A DNA stretch of 64,000 bases from Marinobacter maroccanus (GTDB taxonomy: Bacteria > Pseudomonadota > Gammaproteobacteria > Pseudomonadales > Oleiphilaceae). Below the pieces are notes generated by a model. The model was given only the letters and a program-made list of their open reading frames with translations. It was not told the DNA's origin and ran no database searches. Of the stretch, positions 1-8,293 are shown one piece after another. Position numbers and translations under genes: made by a program. Each line of letters starts with the position of its first letter. Positions within the stretch are counted from its first letter, which is position 1. The DNA is taken from contig NZ_PSSX01000015.1 of the NCBI RefSeq assembly GCF_002933275.1, positions 1 through 64,000 of the forward strand, read 5' to 3'.

Positions 1-108
1 GGAATGAACAACAAGATCAAGGTGATCAAGCGGATGGCTTATGGCTACCGGGACAACGATTACTTCTTCCTAAAGATAAAAGCAGCGTTTCCCGGTAAAG
101 CGCGATGA
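1..108 (+). CDS. ISL3-type transposase, C-terminal fragment (cut by window start)
   Basis: The frame open from base 1 ends at a TGA at 106-108 and gives 35 residues. They contain NNKIKVIKRMAYGYRD followed by YFFLKIKAAFPG, the tail I recognise from ISL3-family DDE transposases, where a YGYRD-x-YFxLK ending is usual. Only the 3' end lies in the window, so completeness of the element cannot be judged. The bases after it (109-394) should contain the right end of the element, but I could not identify a terminal inverted repeat without the left end. Confidence 0.7.
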   Translation, partial: GMNNKIKVIKRMAYGYRDNDYFFLKIKAAFPGKAR

Positions 109-111
109 ACC

Positions 112-140
112 AAAAAAAAGCCCGACAAAGGATGCCGGGC
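112..140 (-). terminator. Rho-independent terminator reading leftwards
   Basis: Read on the minus strand, a GCCCG/CGGGC stem (plus positions 120-124 and 136-140) is followed by eight T residues (plus-strand A run 112-119). It lies just after the transposase stop, so it would stop transcription entering the transposon from the right. No T run follows the stem on the plus strand. Confidence 0.5.
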
Positions 141-394
141 AGAGGCGTGCGAGTAGTATCCATGAAAGACTTCCAGACAAACCGGCATCAGCAGGGACGC
201 CGGTATTGGGAAGTATTGACTATATTTTGAACACTTCAAGCGAGAGCGACTTTCGTTTGAAAACATTTTTTCATATCGGATACGTCTTTATACTGCGGCC
301 TTTCATGGTGCGGCTTCCAGACCGACTGAAATCCGGTCAAACCTGTAATACAATAAGCCTTCGAAAGAAATATCCGTACCCCCGAGGTTGTTAC

Positions 395-811
395 ATGTCT
401 GACGAGAACGACAATAAGCCGGAGAATGATCCGCAACTGGCGGCAAAAATCAAGGGTTCCGCCCGCCAGATCTGGCTGGCCGGGCTGGGCGCCTACACCA
501 AGGCCGAGGAGGACACCGGCCGTTTCTTCGATCGTCTCGTTCAGGAAGGTGAGCAGCTGGAGAACAAAACCCGGGGCGTGGTCGAAAAACAGATCAAGTC
601 CGTGGAGGACCGGGTTGAAGGGGTTCGCGAACGGGCGACTGGCACCTGGGACCGGCTTGAGCACATGTTTGATGAACGGGTATCCGGGGCACTGAGACGC
701 CTGGGGATCCACCGTCGGGAAGAGATCGAATCCCTGGAGCGGAGGATTGAGGCCCTTGAATCAGAACTCGCCCGCCTGCGCAATCGTGCCGGCGACGATG
801 AAGAGGAATAA
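395..811 (+). CDS. Phasin family protein (polyhydroxyalkanoate granule-associated)
   Basis: A 138-residue, highly charged, helical protein. The central part (LAGLGAYTKAEED, then a long segment of Glu, Arg and Lys) matches the phasin family, amphipathic proteins that coat polyhydroxyalkanoate granules. The C-terminal third (about residues 105-135) is a heptad-like coiled coil. I place the start at the ATG at 395, which has GAGG upstream and begins the recognisable domain; the in-frame ATG at 206 would add 63 unconvincing residues. It converges on a PhaD-like regulator, as phasin genes do in Pseudomonas. No PHA synthase is in the window, so storage of PHA is inferred only. Confidence 0.75.
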   Translation: MSDENDNKPENDPQLAAKIKGSARQIWLAGLGAYTKAEEDTGRFFDRLVQEGEQLENKTRGVVEKQIKSVEDRVEGVRERATGTWDRLEHMFDERVSGALRRLGIHRREEIESLERRIEALESELARLRNRAGDDEEE

Positions 812-820
812 TTACGCCGG

Positions 821-1450
821 TCAAAGATAGTCCCGGCTCATCAACCGGGCTTCTTCCCGGTGGCCGGGTTCCAGGTAGGGGAGGATGAGGTGCATCATCT
901 GATAAACGCCGCGACCCGGATCCACCGACTCCCTGTCGTCCAGGTGAGATAGGGTATCAAAAGCACTCCAATAACAGGCAGTTAGCGTTAACTGTTCACA
1001 TAAAGATTCAAGTTCTTCCGGTTCGATTGCCATAATTCCCTGGCGCCGAAAGCTTTCGCAAATGGTTTTGAAAGCGATCATTTTTTTCTTCTGAATTCGC
1101 TTGAAGCGCACCTGCAACTGATCGTAGCGAGACAAAACGTTCACCAGGTCCTGGTAGAGAAACCGGTAGCGGGCAACGGCCTCGAAGAGCAGATGCAGGA
1201 AAAATCCCTGTTGCTCGAGGCTGATGTCGGCATCTTCCGGGACCGCCAGCAGATCCACCATGTCGCGCTCGTAATCGTCGAACAGCTCCTCGACAATGTC
1301 GCCCTTGCTCTTGAAGTGGTAATAAAGGTTGCCCGGGCTGATGTCCATCTCATCGGAGATCAGCAGTGTTGTGACATTGGGCTCGCCGACGCTGTTAAAC
1401 AGCGCCAGGCTGGTCTGGAGGATACGGTCGCGGGTTTTGATTTTTTTCAT
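821..1450 (-). CDS. TetR-family regulator, PhaD-like
   Basis: 209 residues. The N-terminal TetR DNA-binding domain has its recognition helices near residues 27-48 (ISPGNLYYHFKSK). The TRDRILQTSLALFN start and the motif GEPNVTT resemble PhaD, the regulator of PHA granule genes in Pseudomonas. The C-terminal half is all-helical, as expected of a ligand-binding TetR domain; PhaD responds to a fatty-acid-derived ligand. It converges on the phasin gene and lies 18 bases downstream of xthA on the same strand, so the two may be cotranscribed. The TetR call is secure; the PhaD assignment is by similarity as I recognise it. Confidence 0.8.
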   Translation of the reverse strand: MKKIKTRDRILQTSLALFNSVGEPNVTTLLISDEMDISPGNLYYHFKSKGDIVEELFDDYERDMVDLLAVPEDADISLEQQGFFLHLLFEAVARYRFLYQDLVNVLSRYDQLQVRFKRIQKKKMIAFKTICESFRRQGIMAIEPEELESLCEQLTLTACYWSAFDTLSHLDDRESVDPGRGVYQMMHLILPYLEPGHREEARLMSRDYL

Positions 1451-1468
1451 GTCGCGCCGGGCCAGCCC

Positions 1469-2281
1469 CTAGAGTTCGAAGCTCGCCCAGACCGGACAAT
1501 GGTCGGACGGCCTTTCCATGGCGCGGATATCGTAGGAAACGCCGGCTTGCCGGGCTTTCGGCAGCAGGCTTTCACTGGCCATGATCAAGTCGATCCTGAG
1601 GCCCCGCTTGGGGTCGCGTTCAAATCCCTTGCTGCGGTAGTCGAACCAACTGAAGGTATCCGCCTCATCCGGGTGCAGGTGCCGGAACACATCGGTATAA
1701 CCACGGGACTCAACCTGGCCAAGCCATTCCCGTTCTTCCGGAAGGAAAGAGCATTTGCCGGTCCGCAACCAGCGTTTGGCGTTGTCTGCGCCAATGCCAA
1801 TGTCCTTGTCGGTTGGGGAAATGTTCATATCACCCATGACCACCACGTGGCCGCCGGCTTGCTTGAGCTCGTCCAGGTAGCGCATCAGGTCCGCGTAGAA
1901 TTTTTCCTTGGCGGGGAACTTCACCGGATGGTCACGGCTTTCGCCCTGGGGAAAATAGCCGTTAATTACTGTCAGCTTTTCACCATTAACGGTGAAATGG
2001 CCGGTAATCAGTCGGCGCTGGGAATCCTCGCCGTCCCAGGGGTAGCCTTTAACAACCGTTTCCGGCTCCGCCTTTGAGAGCAGGGCAACGCCGTAGTGGG
2101 TTTTCTGGCCGTGGAAATGCACGTGGTAGCCCAGTTCACGGATCGCTTCTACCGGAAAGTCATCGTCCTGAACCTTGGTTTCCTGGAGACCGATAAAATC
2201 GGGAGCGAGGGCGTCGATGACGGCTTCAAGCTGGTGCAGGCGGGTACGGATACTGTTGACGTTGAAAGAGACGAACATCAT
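1469..2281 (-). CDS. xthA: Exodeoxyribonuclease III
   Basis: 270 residues, the usual length of Xth. This exonuclease/endonuclease/phosphatase-fold enzyme is the main apurinic-site endonuclease and 3'-repair exonuclease. Visible catalytic residues are N7 (FNVNS), E34 (GLQETK), D151 and N153 (GDMNISPTD) and the C-terminal SDHCPVW pair (D260, H261). It opens a short minus-strand unit with the PhaD-like regulator. The 81-base gap upstream separates it from the end of the lipid operon. No anomalies were seen. Confidence 0.95.
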   Translation of the reverse strand: MMFVSFNVNSIRTRLHQLEAVIDALAPDFIGLQETKVQDDDFPVEAIRELGYHVHFHGQKTHYGVALLSKAEPETVVKGYPWDGEDSQRRLITGHFTVNGEKLTVINGYFPQGESRDHPVKFPAKEKFYADLMRYLDELKQAGGHVVVMGDMNISPTDKDIGIGADNAKRWLRTGKCSFLPEEREWLGQVESRGYTDVFRHLHPDEADTFSWFDYRSKGFERDPKRGLRIDLIMASESLLPKARQAGVSYDIRAMERPSDHCPVWASFEL

Positions 2282-2362
2282 TGCAAAAAACTCTCCGGCG
2301 TTGGTTCCCGCCGAAGTTTAACACACTGGCCCCCGGGTTCTGACTTGGCAGAGGCGACAGTT

Positions 2363-3103
2363 TCAGGGGGTCAGTTCACAATCCGGGCTGGTTTCGACGG
2401 AATAGCGGATGTGAGCGGTGTAGTTCTCGTCCTGATTTTTCCGGATATTGGTCAGGCCAAGATAATCGGAAAGAGCTCCCGAGTCGCTGTAACCCAACAC
2501 AATCGGATCTACCAGGAACCTCAGCACCATGCCGGTCGGGCGTATCTGGACAACATGGTCGGCATCCACCCGGTCGTTTTTGACCCGTTCCAGCACGAAG
2601 CCATAGTGCTCGCCCCGGGTAGGCCCGAGAAACCGGAATTCCACGGGCTCGCCGGCTACCACACTCTGCCAGTTCTGGCGGACAAAGTTGTCGAATCCCG
2701 CGTCCACAACGGTATTGGACGGGTACGCAACCTCGAACCTTTCCGATTCGCCCCGGGGCGTCTGCCAGTTAATCACCAGGGTCTCCGGTTCGGGGTAGGT
2801 TATCTCCATTTTTTCATCGAACGTCGGTTGATAGAAGTCTACGGTGGGGCGCAGCACTGAGGCGTCATATTCGAGCGCCTTACTGGCGAACGACTCCTCT
2901 GAATCTGGTTTGTGATAGGCCACCTCATGCTGTTGAGGTCGGAAGATTCCATCCTCACAGGTGCCGTTAACGGCGTGGCGCTCCTCGTAGATGACGCTAC
3001 CGTTGTCAGTGGTCGCGGTACCGGTGAAGCGGAAATCCTGAGCTACCGCTGGTATAGAAGCAGTCATCAGGGCAAGGGTAACCATCACGGTTTCGTTTCT
3101 CAT
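2363..3103 (-). CDS. Periplasmic protein of unknown function, last gene of lipid-modification operon
   Basis: 246 residues with a probable Sec signal peptide (hydrophobic residues 5-20, cleavage near IPAVAQ). The mature part is mostly beta-like with Tyr, Asp and Glu, and two Cys (in GTCEDG and SPDCEL) that could form a disulfide. I do not recognise the family. The ATG overlaps the stop of the DUF2878 gene by four bases (ATGA), so it is translationally coupled to the membrane-lipid operon; a role in sensing, binding or transporting the modified lipid in the envelope is inference from position only. Confidence 0.7.
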   Translation of the reverse strand: MRNETVMVTLALMTASIPAVAQDFRFTGTATTDNGSVIYEERHAVNGTCEDGIFRPQQHEVAYHKPDSEESFASKALEYDASVLRPTVDFYQPTFDEKMEITYPEPETLVINWQTPRGESERFEVAYPSNTVVDAGFDNFVRQNWQSVVAGEPVEFRFLGPTRGEHYGFVLERVKNDRVDADHVVQIRPTGMVLRFLVDPIVLGYSDSGALSDYLGLTNIRKNQDENYTAHIRYSVETSPDCELTP

Positions 3104-3621
3104 CGCACCAGCTCCGGATAAAGCGTTTTACGGGCGAACAAGAGTAGTGGGAAAACAACCAGCCAGCCAAATGCGAGTGCAATCAGCGAGGGAATCAATT
3201 CCGGCAGCTGCACTGCACCGAGCTGGCTTGCGGACCAGTAAGCGAATGGACCGGCGAAGGGCGCAAGCACGAACGGCAGCCAGGCTTTCTTGCTGATCCA
3301 GTCCAGAGAATGGCTCAGGGTGGTCATGAAAATGGCCCAGATAGCCACCAGCCACGGTGGTGTCAGCATTACCTTGCCGGTGCCGTCGTCCAGAATACCG
3401 GTCTGGAACCAGATGCCGTCCAGAACCGAGCCAACCACGGTGCCCAAGCCGATGAATTGCAATTCGGTCATCCGGTTCTGGCTAACCAGCACAAAATGCA
3501 GGATCAGAAACACAACGACGATCCCGGCACCAGTCAGCCCCGGATAGAACACACAGGCAAACCAGCCTGCCTGGAACAGCAGGAAGTTCAGTACGTTACG
3601 GGCCGTTTCTGACGCAATCAT
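3100..3621 (-). CDS. DUF2878 family integral membrane protein
   Basis: 173 residues with about five hydrophobic segments (for example LLFQAGWFACVFYPG, AGIVVVFLILHFVLV and a C-terminal LIALAFGWLVVFPLLLF). Sequence and neighbourhood fit DUF2878, a family found beside CFA-synthase-like and DUF1365 genes in gammaproteobacteria. The biochemical role is not known. It overlaps the methyltransferase upstream and the periplasmic gene downstream by four bases each, the tightest possible coupling, which argues for one membrane-lipid pathway. Confidence 0.75.
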   Translation of the reverse strand: MIASETARNVLNFLLFQAGWFACVFYPGLTGAGIVVVFLILHFVLVSQNRMTELQFIGLGTVVGSVLDGIWFQTGILDDGTGKVMLTPPWLVAIWAIFMTTLSHSLDWISKKAWLPFVLAPFAGPFAYWSASQLGAVQLPELIPSLIALAFGWLVVFPLLLFARKTLYPELVR

Positions 3622-4892
3622 ACGCTCAAAATATTCTCGCGTTTGTTGCCGGGCTTGGCGAACACCAGCTGAGCCACGCCAATGGCGCGCTCGCTGAAGC
3701 CCGCCTCACAGTAGGCAAAGTAAAAGTGCCACAGCCGTCGGAATGCCTCGTCGTAACCCATCGAATCCAGTTTATCGCGCTGGGCCATGAAGCGGTCACA
3801 CCAGTCGCGAAGCGTGCGGGCATAGTGGAAACCGGTGTCTTCCGCATGGGTCAGCACCAGCTTGCTTTCCTTGCGAACCGACTCGAGGATCGCCCCGAAG
3901 GAGGGAATAAAGCTACCGGGGAATATGAAGCGCTGGATGAAGTCCACGTTCTTCAGGGCTCTCTGGTAACGCTGCTCCGGCATATTGATGGCCTGCACAA
4001 GCGCCAGCCCATCCGGCTTGAGCAGGGCGTTAATCTGGGAGAAGTAGCTATCCAGGAACTGCGGGCCAACGGCTTCGATCATCTCGATGGAGACCAGTTT
4101 GTCGAACTGGCCGTCAAGATCGCGGTAATCGTCGAACAGCAGGGTTATACGGTCTTCCAGACCTTCCTTCTGAACCCGCGCTTTTGCCAACTCCAGCTGT
4201 TCTCTGGAAATGGTCGTCGTGGTCACGTGACAGCCATAATGTCTGGCAGCGTGAATCGCAAAACCACCCCAGCCGGTGCCGATTTCAATCACCTTGTCAC
4301 CCGGCTGGAGATCCAGTTTCTGGCAGATGGTATCCAGTTTGTGAACGGCGGCTTCTTCGAGCGTGGATTCAGCACTCGGGTAGATGGCCGAGGAATACAT
4401 CATGGTCGGGTCGAGGAAGGTCTCGAACAGGTCGTTGCCCAGGTCGTAATGGGCACTGATATTCTTCCGGGAGCCTTCCTTGGTGTTGCGGTTCAGCCAG
4501 TGCAAACCTTTCAGAGCCGGCTTGGTAACCCAGCTGAATCGGTCTTCGAACTCGTTCATGCGGTCGACGTTCCGGGTAAAGAACCGGAGCAGGGCGACCA
4601 GATCGGGCGTCGACCAGTCACCGGCCACGTACGCCTCTGCTGCTCCAACGCTGCCGCCGGTCAGCAAGTCACGCCAGGTACTGTGATCATGAACAATCAG
4701 TTCGGCGGGCTGGTATTGGCTGTTGCCGTCTCCGAATACCAGGTCTTCAAACCCGGATTCCTTGACCGTCAGTTGCCCTTCGCCCAGTAACCGGAGCTGC
4801 TGAATCACCAGCGTCCTCGCAAACCGGCTGAGGGCCGGCAGGCTGCCGGAGCCGGATGAGGTGTTTTCAACCGAAGTATTCAGGTTCTCCAT
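3618..4892 (-). CDS. Cyclopropane-fatty-acyl-phospholipid synthase family methyltransferase
   Basis: 424 residues. SAM-dependent enzyme acting on unsaturated acyl chains of membrane phospholipids, adding methylene or methyl at the double bond. The SAM-binding motif VIEIGTGWGG is at 201-210; the E. coli enzyme has Cys (C139) where this has Thr. The substrate signature NISAHYDLGNDLFETFLD is near 144-161, and the C-terminal YCEAGFSERAIGVAQLVF retains the Cys equivalent to E. coli C354. It may be a true CFA synthase or a methylase of the UfaM type, which makes branched precursors of furan fatty acids; the company of a desaturase and an amine-oxidase-like FAD enzyme favours a more elaborate modification. 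The start overlaps the end of DUF1365 by 13 bases. Confidence 0.88.
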   Translation of the reverse strand: MENLNTSVENTSSGSGSLPALSRFARTLVIQQLRLLGEGQLTVKESGFEDLVFGDGNSQYQPAELIVHDHSTWRDLLTGGSVGAAEAYVAGDWSTPDLVALLRFFTRNVDRMNEFEDRFSWVTKPALKGLHWLNRNTKEGSRKNISAHYDLGNDLFETFLDPTMMYSSAIYPSAESTLEEAAVHKLDTICQKLDLQPGDKVIEIGTGWGGFAIHAARHYGCHVTTTTISREQLELAKARVQKEGLEDRITLLFDDYRDLDGQFDKLVSIEMIEAVGPQFLDSYFSQINALLKPDGLALVQAINMPEQRYQRALKNVDFIQRFIFPGSFIPSFGAILESVRKESKLVLTHAEDTGFHYARTLRDWCDRFMAQRDKLDSMGYDEAFRRLWHFYFAYCEAGFSERAIGVAQLVFAKPGNKRENILSV

Positions 4893-5764
4893 GAGCTTAC
4901 CCTTCCGCGAATCTCGTCATTGGTCTCGGCGCTGGTGACATCCAGCCCGGAATCATCGTGCCCACGGCGGTAGGCACCGTCGTCTTCGGGCAGTTTGTCC
5001 GGGTGGCTGTAAAACGGTGCACCCTTCAGCTTGAGACGCAGAGCATGCCAGTAGATGCCTGCTACAACCTTGAACGCCTCAAGCGGAAACTTTCGAAGAC
5101 TTCTGTGCACATCTTTACGATTGAGAGGGGTGCGTTGGACTACCAGGGTGGCATCAAAATGCTTCCGGCCTTCCTCCAGAACATTCATGTGGATTCTCAG
5201 ATCCGGGCCCCGGAAACTGAATGTCCACTCGTAATGCTGATTCATGCCATTGAACGGCGACACATGGAAGCGTTTGCTGAAGCCAAACTGCTCGGTGCGC
5301 CAACCGGCCTGGTTGGGTTCCGTTCCTGTGGTTTCCAGGCAATAGGCATGGCGATCGTGCCAGGGTGTGTTGGTAATCTGGGCAACGATCACTTTGGGAA
5401 CCACACCATCAGCGGGACATTCCCCGGACCGATAGCAGAAATAGAAACTGACGGGGTTGAAGACATAGCCGAAGTAGCGGGGGTGGGTAATCAGTTCCAC
5501 TTCCCCGTCGGGGCGCCAACCGGTGGCTTCTTCCACGTGATCGCGAACAGCCACCGACAGGTCGCCAGTGTCCGGGCGAAAGTAATCCTTCCGCTTCAGA
5601 GAAATCCAGTTGAATCGCTCCAGGGAGAAAACCGGACTGACCCCGGCAACCTTGCCCCACTCATCGGTATCCAGAGCCAGCATGCCGGTGCTGTAGCTGA
5701 ATTCGTGTTGCACCGGGTACTTCCGTCTGTGCCGGACAGTACCCTCCAGCCACTGGCTGTTCAT
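4880..5764 (-). CDS. DUF1365 domain protein
   Basis: 294 residues from the ATG at 5764, which has GGAG eight bases upstream and starts two bases after the stop of the FAD enzyme; the longer reading frame to 5842 would overlap that gene heavily. The sequence (GTVRHRRKYPVQHEFSY near the N terminus, NPVSFYFCYR in the middle, FHVSPFNGMNQHYEW later) is typical of DUF1365. The family is nearly always encoded between an amine-oxidase-like flavoprotein and a CFA-synthase-like methyltransferase, exactly as here. No enzymatic function is established that I can name. Confidence 0.85.
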   Translation of the reverse strand: MNSQWLEGTVRHRRKYPVQHEFSYSTGMLALDTDEWGKVAGVSPVFSLERFNWISLKRKDYFRPDTGDLSVAVRDHVEEATGWRPDGEVELITHPRYFGYVFNPVSFYFCYRSGECPADGVVPKVIVAQITNTPWHDRHAYCLETTGTEPNQAGWRTEQFGFSKRFHVSPFNGMNQHYEWTFSFRGPDLRIHMNVLEEGRKHFDATLVVQRTPLNRKDVHRSLRKFPLEAFKVVAGIYWHALRLKLKGAPFYSHPDKLPEDDGAYRRGHDDSGLDVTSAETNDEIRGRVSSWRT

Positions 5765-5766
5765 GG

Positions 5767-7032
5767 TCAAAGCTCCACCCCGAAGGCCTGTGTTACCCGC
5801 AGCGCACTGCGGACACCGTCTTCGTGGAATCCGTTGAACCAATAGGCGCCACAGTAATGGGTGCGATTCTGGTTGCCGATTTCATCGTAGCGTTCCTGAG
5901 CGGCCACTGCATCCAGGGTGAACACCGGGTGAGCGTATTCAAAGCGCTTGATCACCTTGTCGGGATCGATATCACGGCTGCGATTGAGAGTCACACAGAA
6001 GGTTTCCGGAGCATCGTGGAAGTTCTGCAAGATGTTCATGTTGTAGGTAACGGAGACAGGCTCCGTGCTGTGGGTCGGGATAAAGTAGTTCCAGGCGGCC
6101 CAGGCGCGGCGATTATCCGGTAACACGCTGCTGTCGGTATGAAGCACCACATCGTTGTTCTGGTACGCCATGGCGCCCAGAATATCCCGCTCGTTGTCAG
6201 TTGGGTTTCCAAGCATGGCCAGCGCCTGATCGCTGTGGCACGCAAAAATGACCTGGTCGAAGTGATGATCCTCGCCCTTCACCGAGACGGTGACACCGTT
6301 TTCATCCCTCACCACCCTGTCCACAGGGCTGTTCAGGTGGGTGGCGTCACCCAGGCGTTCCATCATCTTTTTCACATACTGGGCGGAACCGCCGGAAATC
6401 ACCCGCCACGTGGGGCGATCATCCACGGACAGCATGCCGTGGTTGTTAAAGAACTGCAGGAAGAACCGGATGGGAAACTGTTCCAGAATGATCTCCGGCG
6501 CTGACCAGATCGCCGCACCCATGGGCACGATGTAGTAATTCCGGAAGTAACGGGAATAACCGTTCCGGTTCAAATATTCGCCAAGGGTTTCCTCATTGTT
6601 GATGTTGCCCGCCTCAAGGTCTGCCCGGGTTTCCTTGTTGAAGCGCAGAATCTCCCGCACCATTTTCAGAAACGGCAGGTTGACCAGATTCTTTCGCTGG
6701 GCAAACAGGGTATTCAGGCTGGTACCGTTGTATTGCAGTCCGGTGCTGCTGCAATCCACGCTGAAGCTCATGTCGCTGACTTCCGATGGCACGCCAAGCC
6801 GATCCATCAATTTGATGAAATTGGGATAGGTCCAGTCGTTGAACACGATAAACCCCGTGTTGACCGGCCAGGTTCTACCACCGGCTTCAACCTGCTCGGT
6901 GTTGGTGTGACCGCCGGCATAGTCACCTGCTTCAAAAACCTGAACCTCGTGTTTCTCGGCCAAAAGCCAGGCAGCCGTGAGGCCGGAAACGCCGGCCCCA
7001 ATGACAGCAATTCGCTGACGTTCACTACTCAT
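5767..7032 (-). CDS. FAD-dependent amine-oxidase-like protein of the fatty-acid modification operon
   Basis: 421 residues. A dinucleotide-binding Rossmann start (IAVIGAGVSGLTAAWLL, residues 8-24) is followed by the GGHTNTE segment typical of amine-oxidase/phytoene-desaturase-like flavoproteins. The C terminus (THYCGAYWFNGFHEDGVRSAL) forms the second FAD-contacting part of this family. Relatives next to CFA-like genes act on lipids; UfaD of Rhodobacter, which introduces a second double bond during furan fatty acid synthesis, is my leading comparison, by analogy only. It overlaps the SDR gene by four bases and sits two bases before DUF1365. Confidence 0.85.
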   Translation of the reverse strand: MSSERQRIAVIGAGVSGLTAAWLLAEKHEVQVFEAGDYAGGHTNTEQVEAGGRTWPVNTGFIVFNDWTYPNFIKLMDRLGVPSEVSDMSFSVDCSSTGLQYNGTSLNTLFAQRKNLVNLPFLKMVREILRFNKETRADLEAGNINNEETLGEYLNRNGYSRYFRNYYIVPMGAAIWSAPEIILEQFPIRFFLQFFNNHGMLSVDDRPTWRVISGGSAQYVKKMMERLGDATHLNSPVDRVVRDENGVTVSVKGEDHHFDQVIFACHSDQALAMLGNPTDNERDILGAMAYQNNDVVLHTDSSVLPDNRRAWAAWNYFIPTHSTEPVSVTYNMNILQNFHDAPETFCVTLNRSRDIDPDKVIKRFEYAHPVFTLDAVAAQERYDEIGNQNRTHYCGAYWFNGFHEDGVRSALRVTQAFGVEL

Positions 7033-7829
7033 CCATTGTTTTCCTCTTCGGTGTTGCTTTTTCGGGCCATGGAGGCCGACATACGGTCTATTAGGGGCCG
7101 GGGAAGGGCGCCCAGCGCTTTCAACATCCAGGTGAAACGCTTGGGGAATGCGATTTCGTTCTTACCACGGGCCAGGCCACTGACAATCCGCTCCGCCGCG
7201 TCCTCTGTCGAGACCAGAAAAGGCATCGGGAAATCGTTGCGGTCGGTCAGCGGGGTCTTTACAAAGCCGGGTGACACCACGACGACGTCGATACCTTCGG
7301 CGGCAAGATCGGCCCTGAGGGCATGGGCGAAATAGGTCAGAGCGGCCTTGGAGGCGCCGTAACCTTCGGCCCGGCCAAAGGGAAACCACCAGGCCGAGGA
7401 GCTGACAATCACAAGGGTGGCAGGCTGCCCCTTTGCCCGGCTGCGGCGAAGGGCGGGCAGGGCGATGTCCAGGCACCGGGCCGTGCCGATTACGTTGGTG
7501 CGTATGTTCTTTTCGATCACGTCACTGCTGTAATGGGCAATCTCGAGATACTCACAGGTGCCGGCATTAAGTATCACCATATTCAGGTCGCCGTGGTTCT
7601 CGAGTGTCCCGGCAATGGCTTGCAGATCTTCCTTGCTGGTGGTGTCTGCTGCAGCCGGAATGATCCGCTCGGGCGCAACCGAAGCAAGCTCCTCAAGGGC
7701 TCCCTGACGTCGACCGGTAATCACAAGGCGGTGACCACCGCGTGCAAGAGCACGGGTTACGGATTCGCCAATGCCCGAACTGGCTCCGGTAATCCAGATA
7801 TTCGAGGTTTCCTGAAGTCGATCACTCAT
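7029..7829 (-). CDS. Short-chain dehydrogenase/reductase
   Basis: 266 residues. The NAD(P)-binding motif TGASSGIG is at 14-21, NAG at 88-90, and the catalytic triad is Ser in VSSSAWW (143-145), Tyr157 and Lys161 (YGASK). The C-terminal stretch LKALGALPRPLID resembles SDRs acting on hydrophobic substrates. It is coupled by four-base overlaps to the NTF2-like gene upstream and the FAD enzyme downstream. The pathway context suggests reduction or oxidation of an acyl-chain oxygen function; substrate unknown. Confidence 0.88.
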   Translation of the reverse strand: MSDRLQETSNIWITGASSGIGESVTRALARGGHRLVITGRRQGALEELASVAPERIIPAAADTTSKEDLQAIAGTLENHGDLNMVILNAGTCEYLEIAHYSSDVIEKNIRTNVIGTARCLDIALPALRRSRAKGQPATLVIVSSSAWWFPFGRAEGYGASKAALTYFAHALRADLAAEGIDVVVVSPGFVKTPLTDRNDFPMPFLVSTEDAAERIVSGLARGKNEIAFPKRFTWMLKALGALPRPLIDRMSASMARKSNTEEENNG

Positions 7830-8293
7830 CCTGCCTGATCCTTGATCCAGCGAATGACCCTGCCAACGACTGGCAGGTTCTCGTAAAGCATTTCTCCGGC
7901 GTCAAAGTAATCCCGGTGGTAGCACACCATGCCATCCCGGATTTCCAGGTGGCTCATGCCCTGCACCTGAACTTCCTGGCCCTTGCGAATGCGTTTGTGG
8001 CGCAAATGCATAACCCAGGGAAGCGCAGCAAACTCTCCCTGTACAACAGCGTCACCGAACTCGAAGCGACAGGAGATCACGTTGGCGTAGGCCCCAGCGA
8101 AGTAATGTGTGAGCTCATCAAGCCCGTGAACCGTGTTCAGCGGGTCCTGAAACCGGATATCCTCGCTGTAGACCCGGGAAAGTTTGTTGAGATTGCCCTT
8201 ATCGAGTTCATTGAACAGCGCCCGAAAATTGTCGAGCGTTGCCGGCACCGCCGAGTTACGCGCACCTACTTCGATCTTTGAGGCGGTTGTCAT
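7826..8293 (-). CDS. NTF2-like (SnoaL-type) protein
   Basis: 155 residues. The pattern FRALFNELDKGNLNKLSRVYSED, then PLNTVHGLDELTHYFAG and a C-terminal HLEIRDGMVCYHRDYFDAGEM is characteristic of the nuclear-transport-factor-2/SnoaL fold, a small cone-shaped barrel that can be an isomerase, cyclase, hydratase or binding protein. The His-Asp pair in HRDYFD is typical. It overlaps its neighbours by four bases on both sides. In a lipid operon it could act on an oxygenated acyl intermediate; that is inference. Confidence 0.8.
   Translation of the reverse strand: MTTASKIEVGARNSAVPATLDNFRALFNELDKGNLNKLSRVYSEDIRFQDPLNTVHGLDELTHYFAGAYANVISCRFEFGDAVVQGEFAALPWVMHLRHKRIRKGQEVQVQGMSHLEIRDGMVCYHRDYFDAGEMLYENLPVVGRVIRWIKDQAG

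Noticed and set aside
1193..2860. Long plus-strand frames opposite xthA and the 2363 gene
   Set aside because: Shadows of coding sequence on the other strand: no ribosome sites and no family resemblance.
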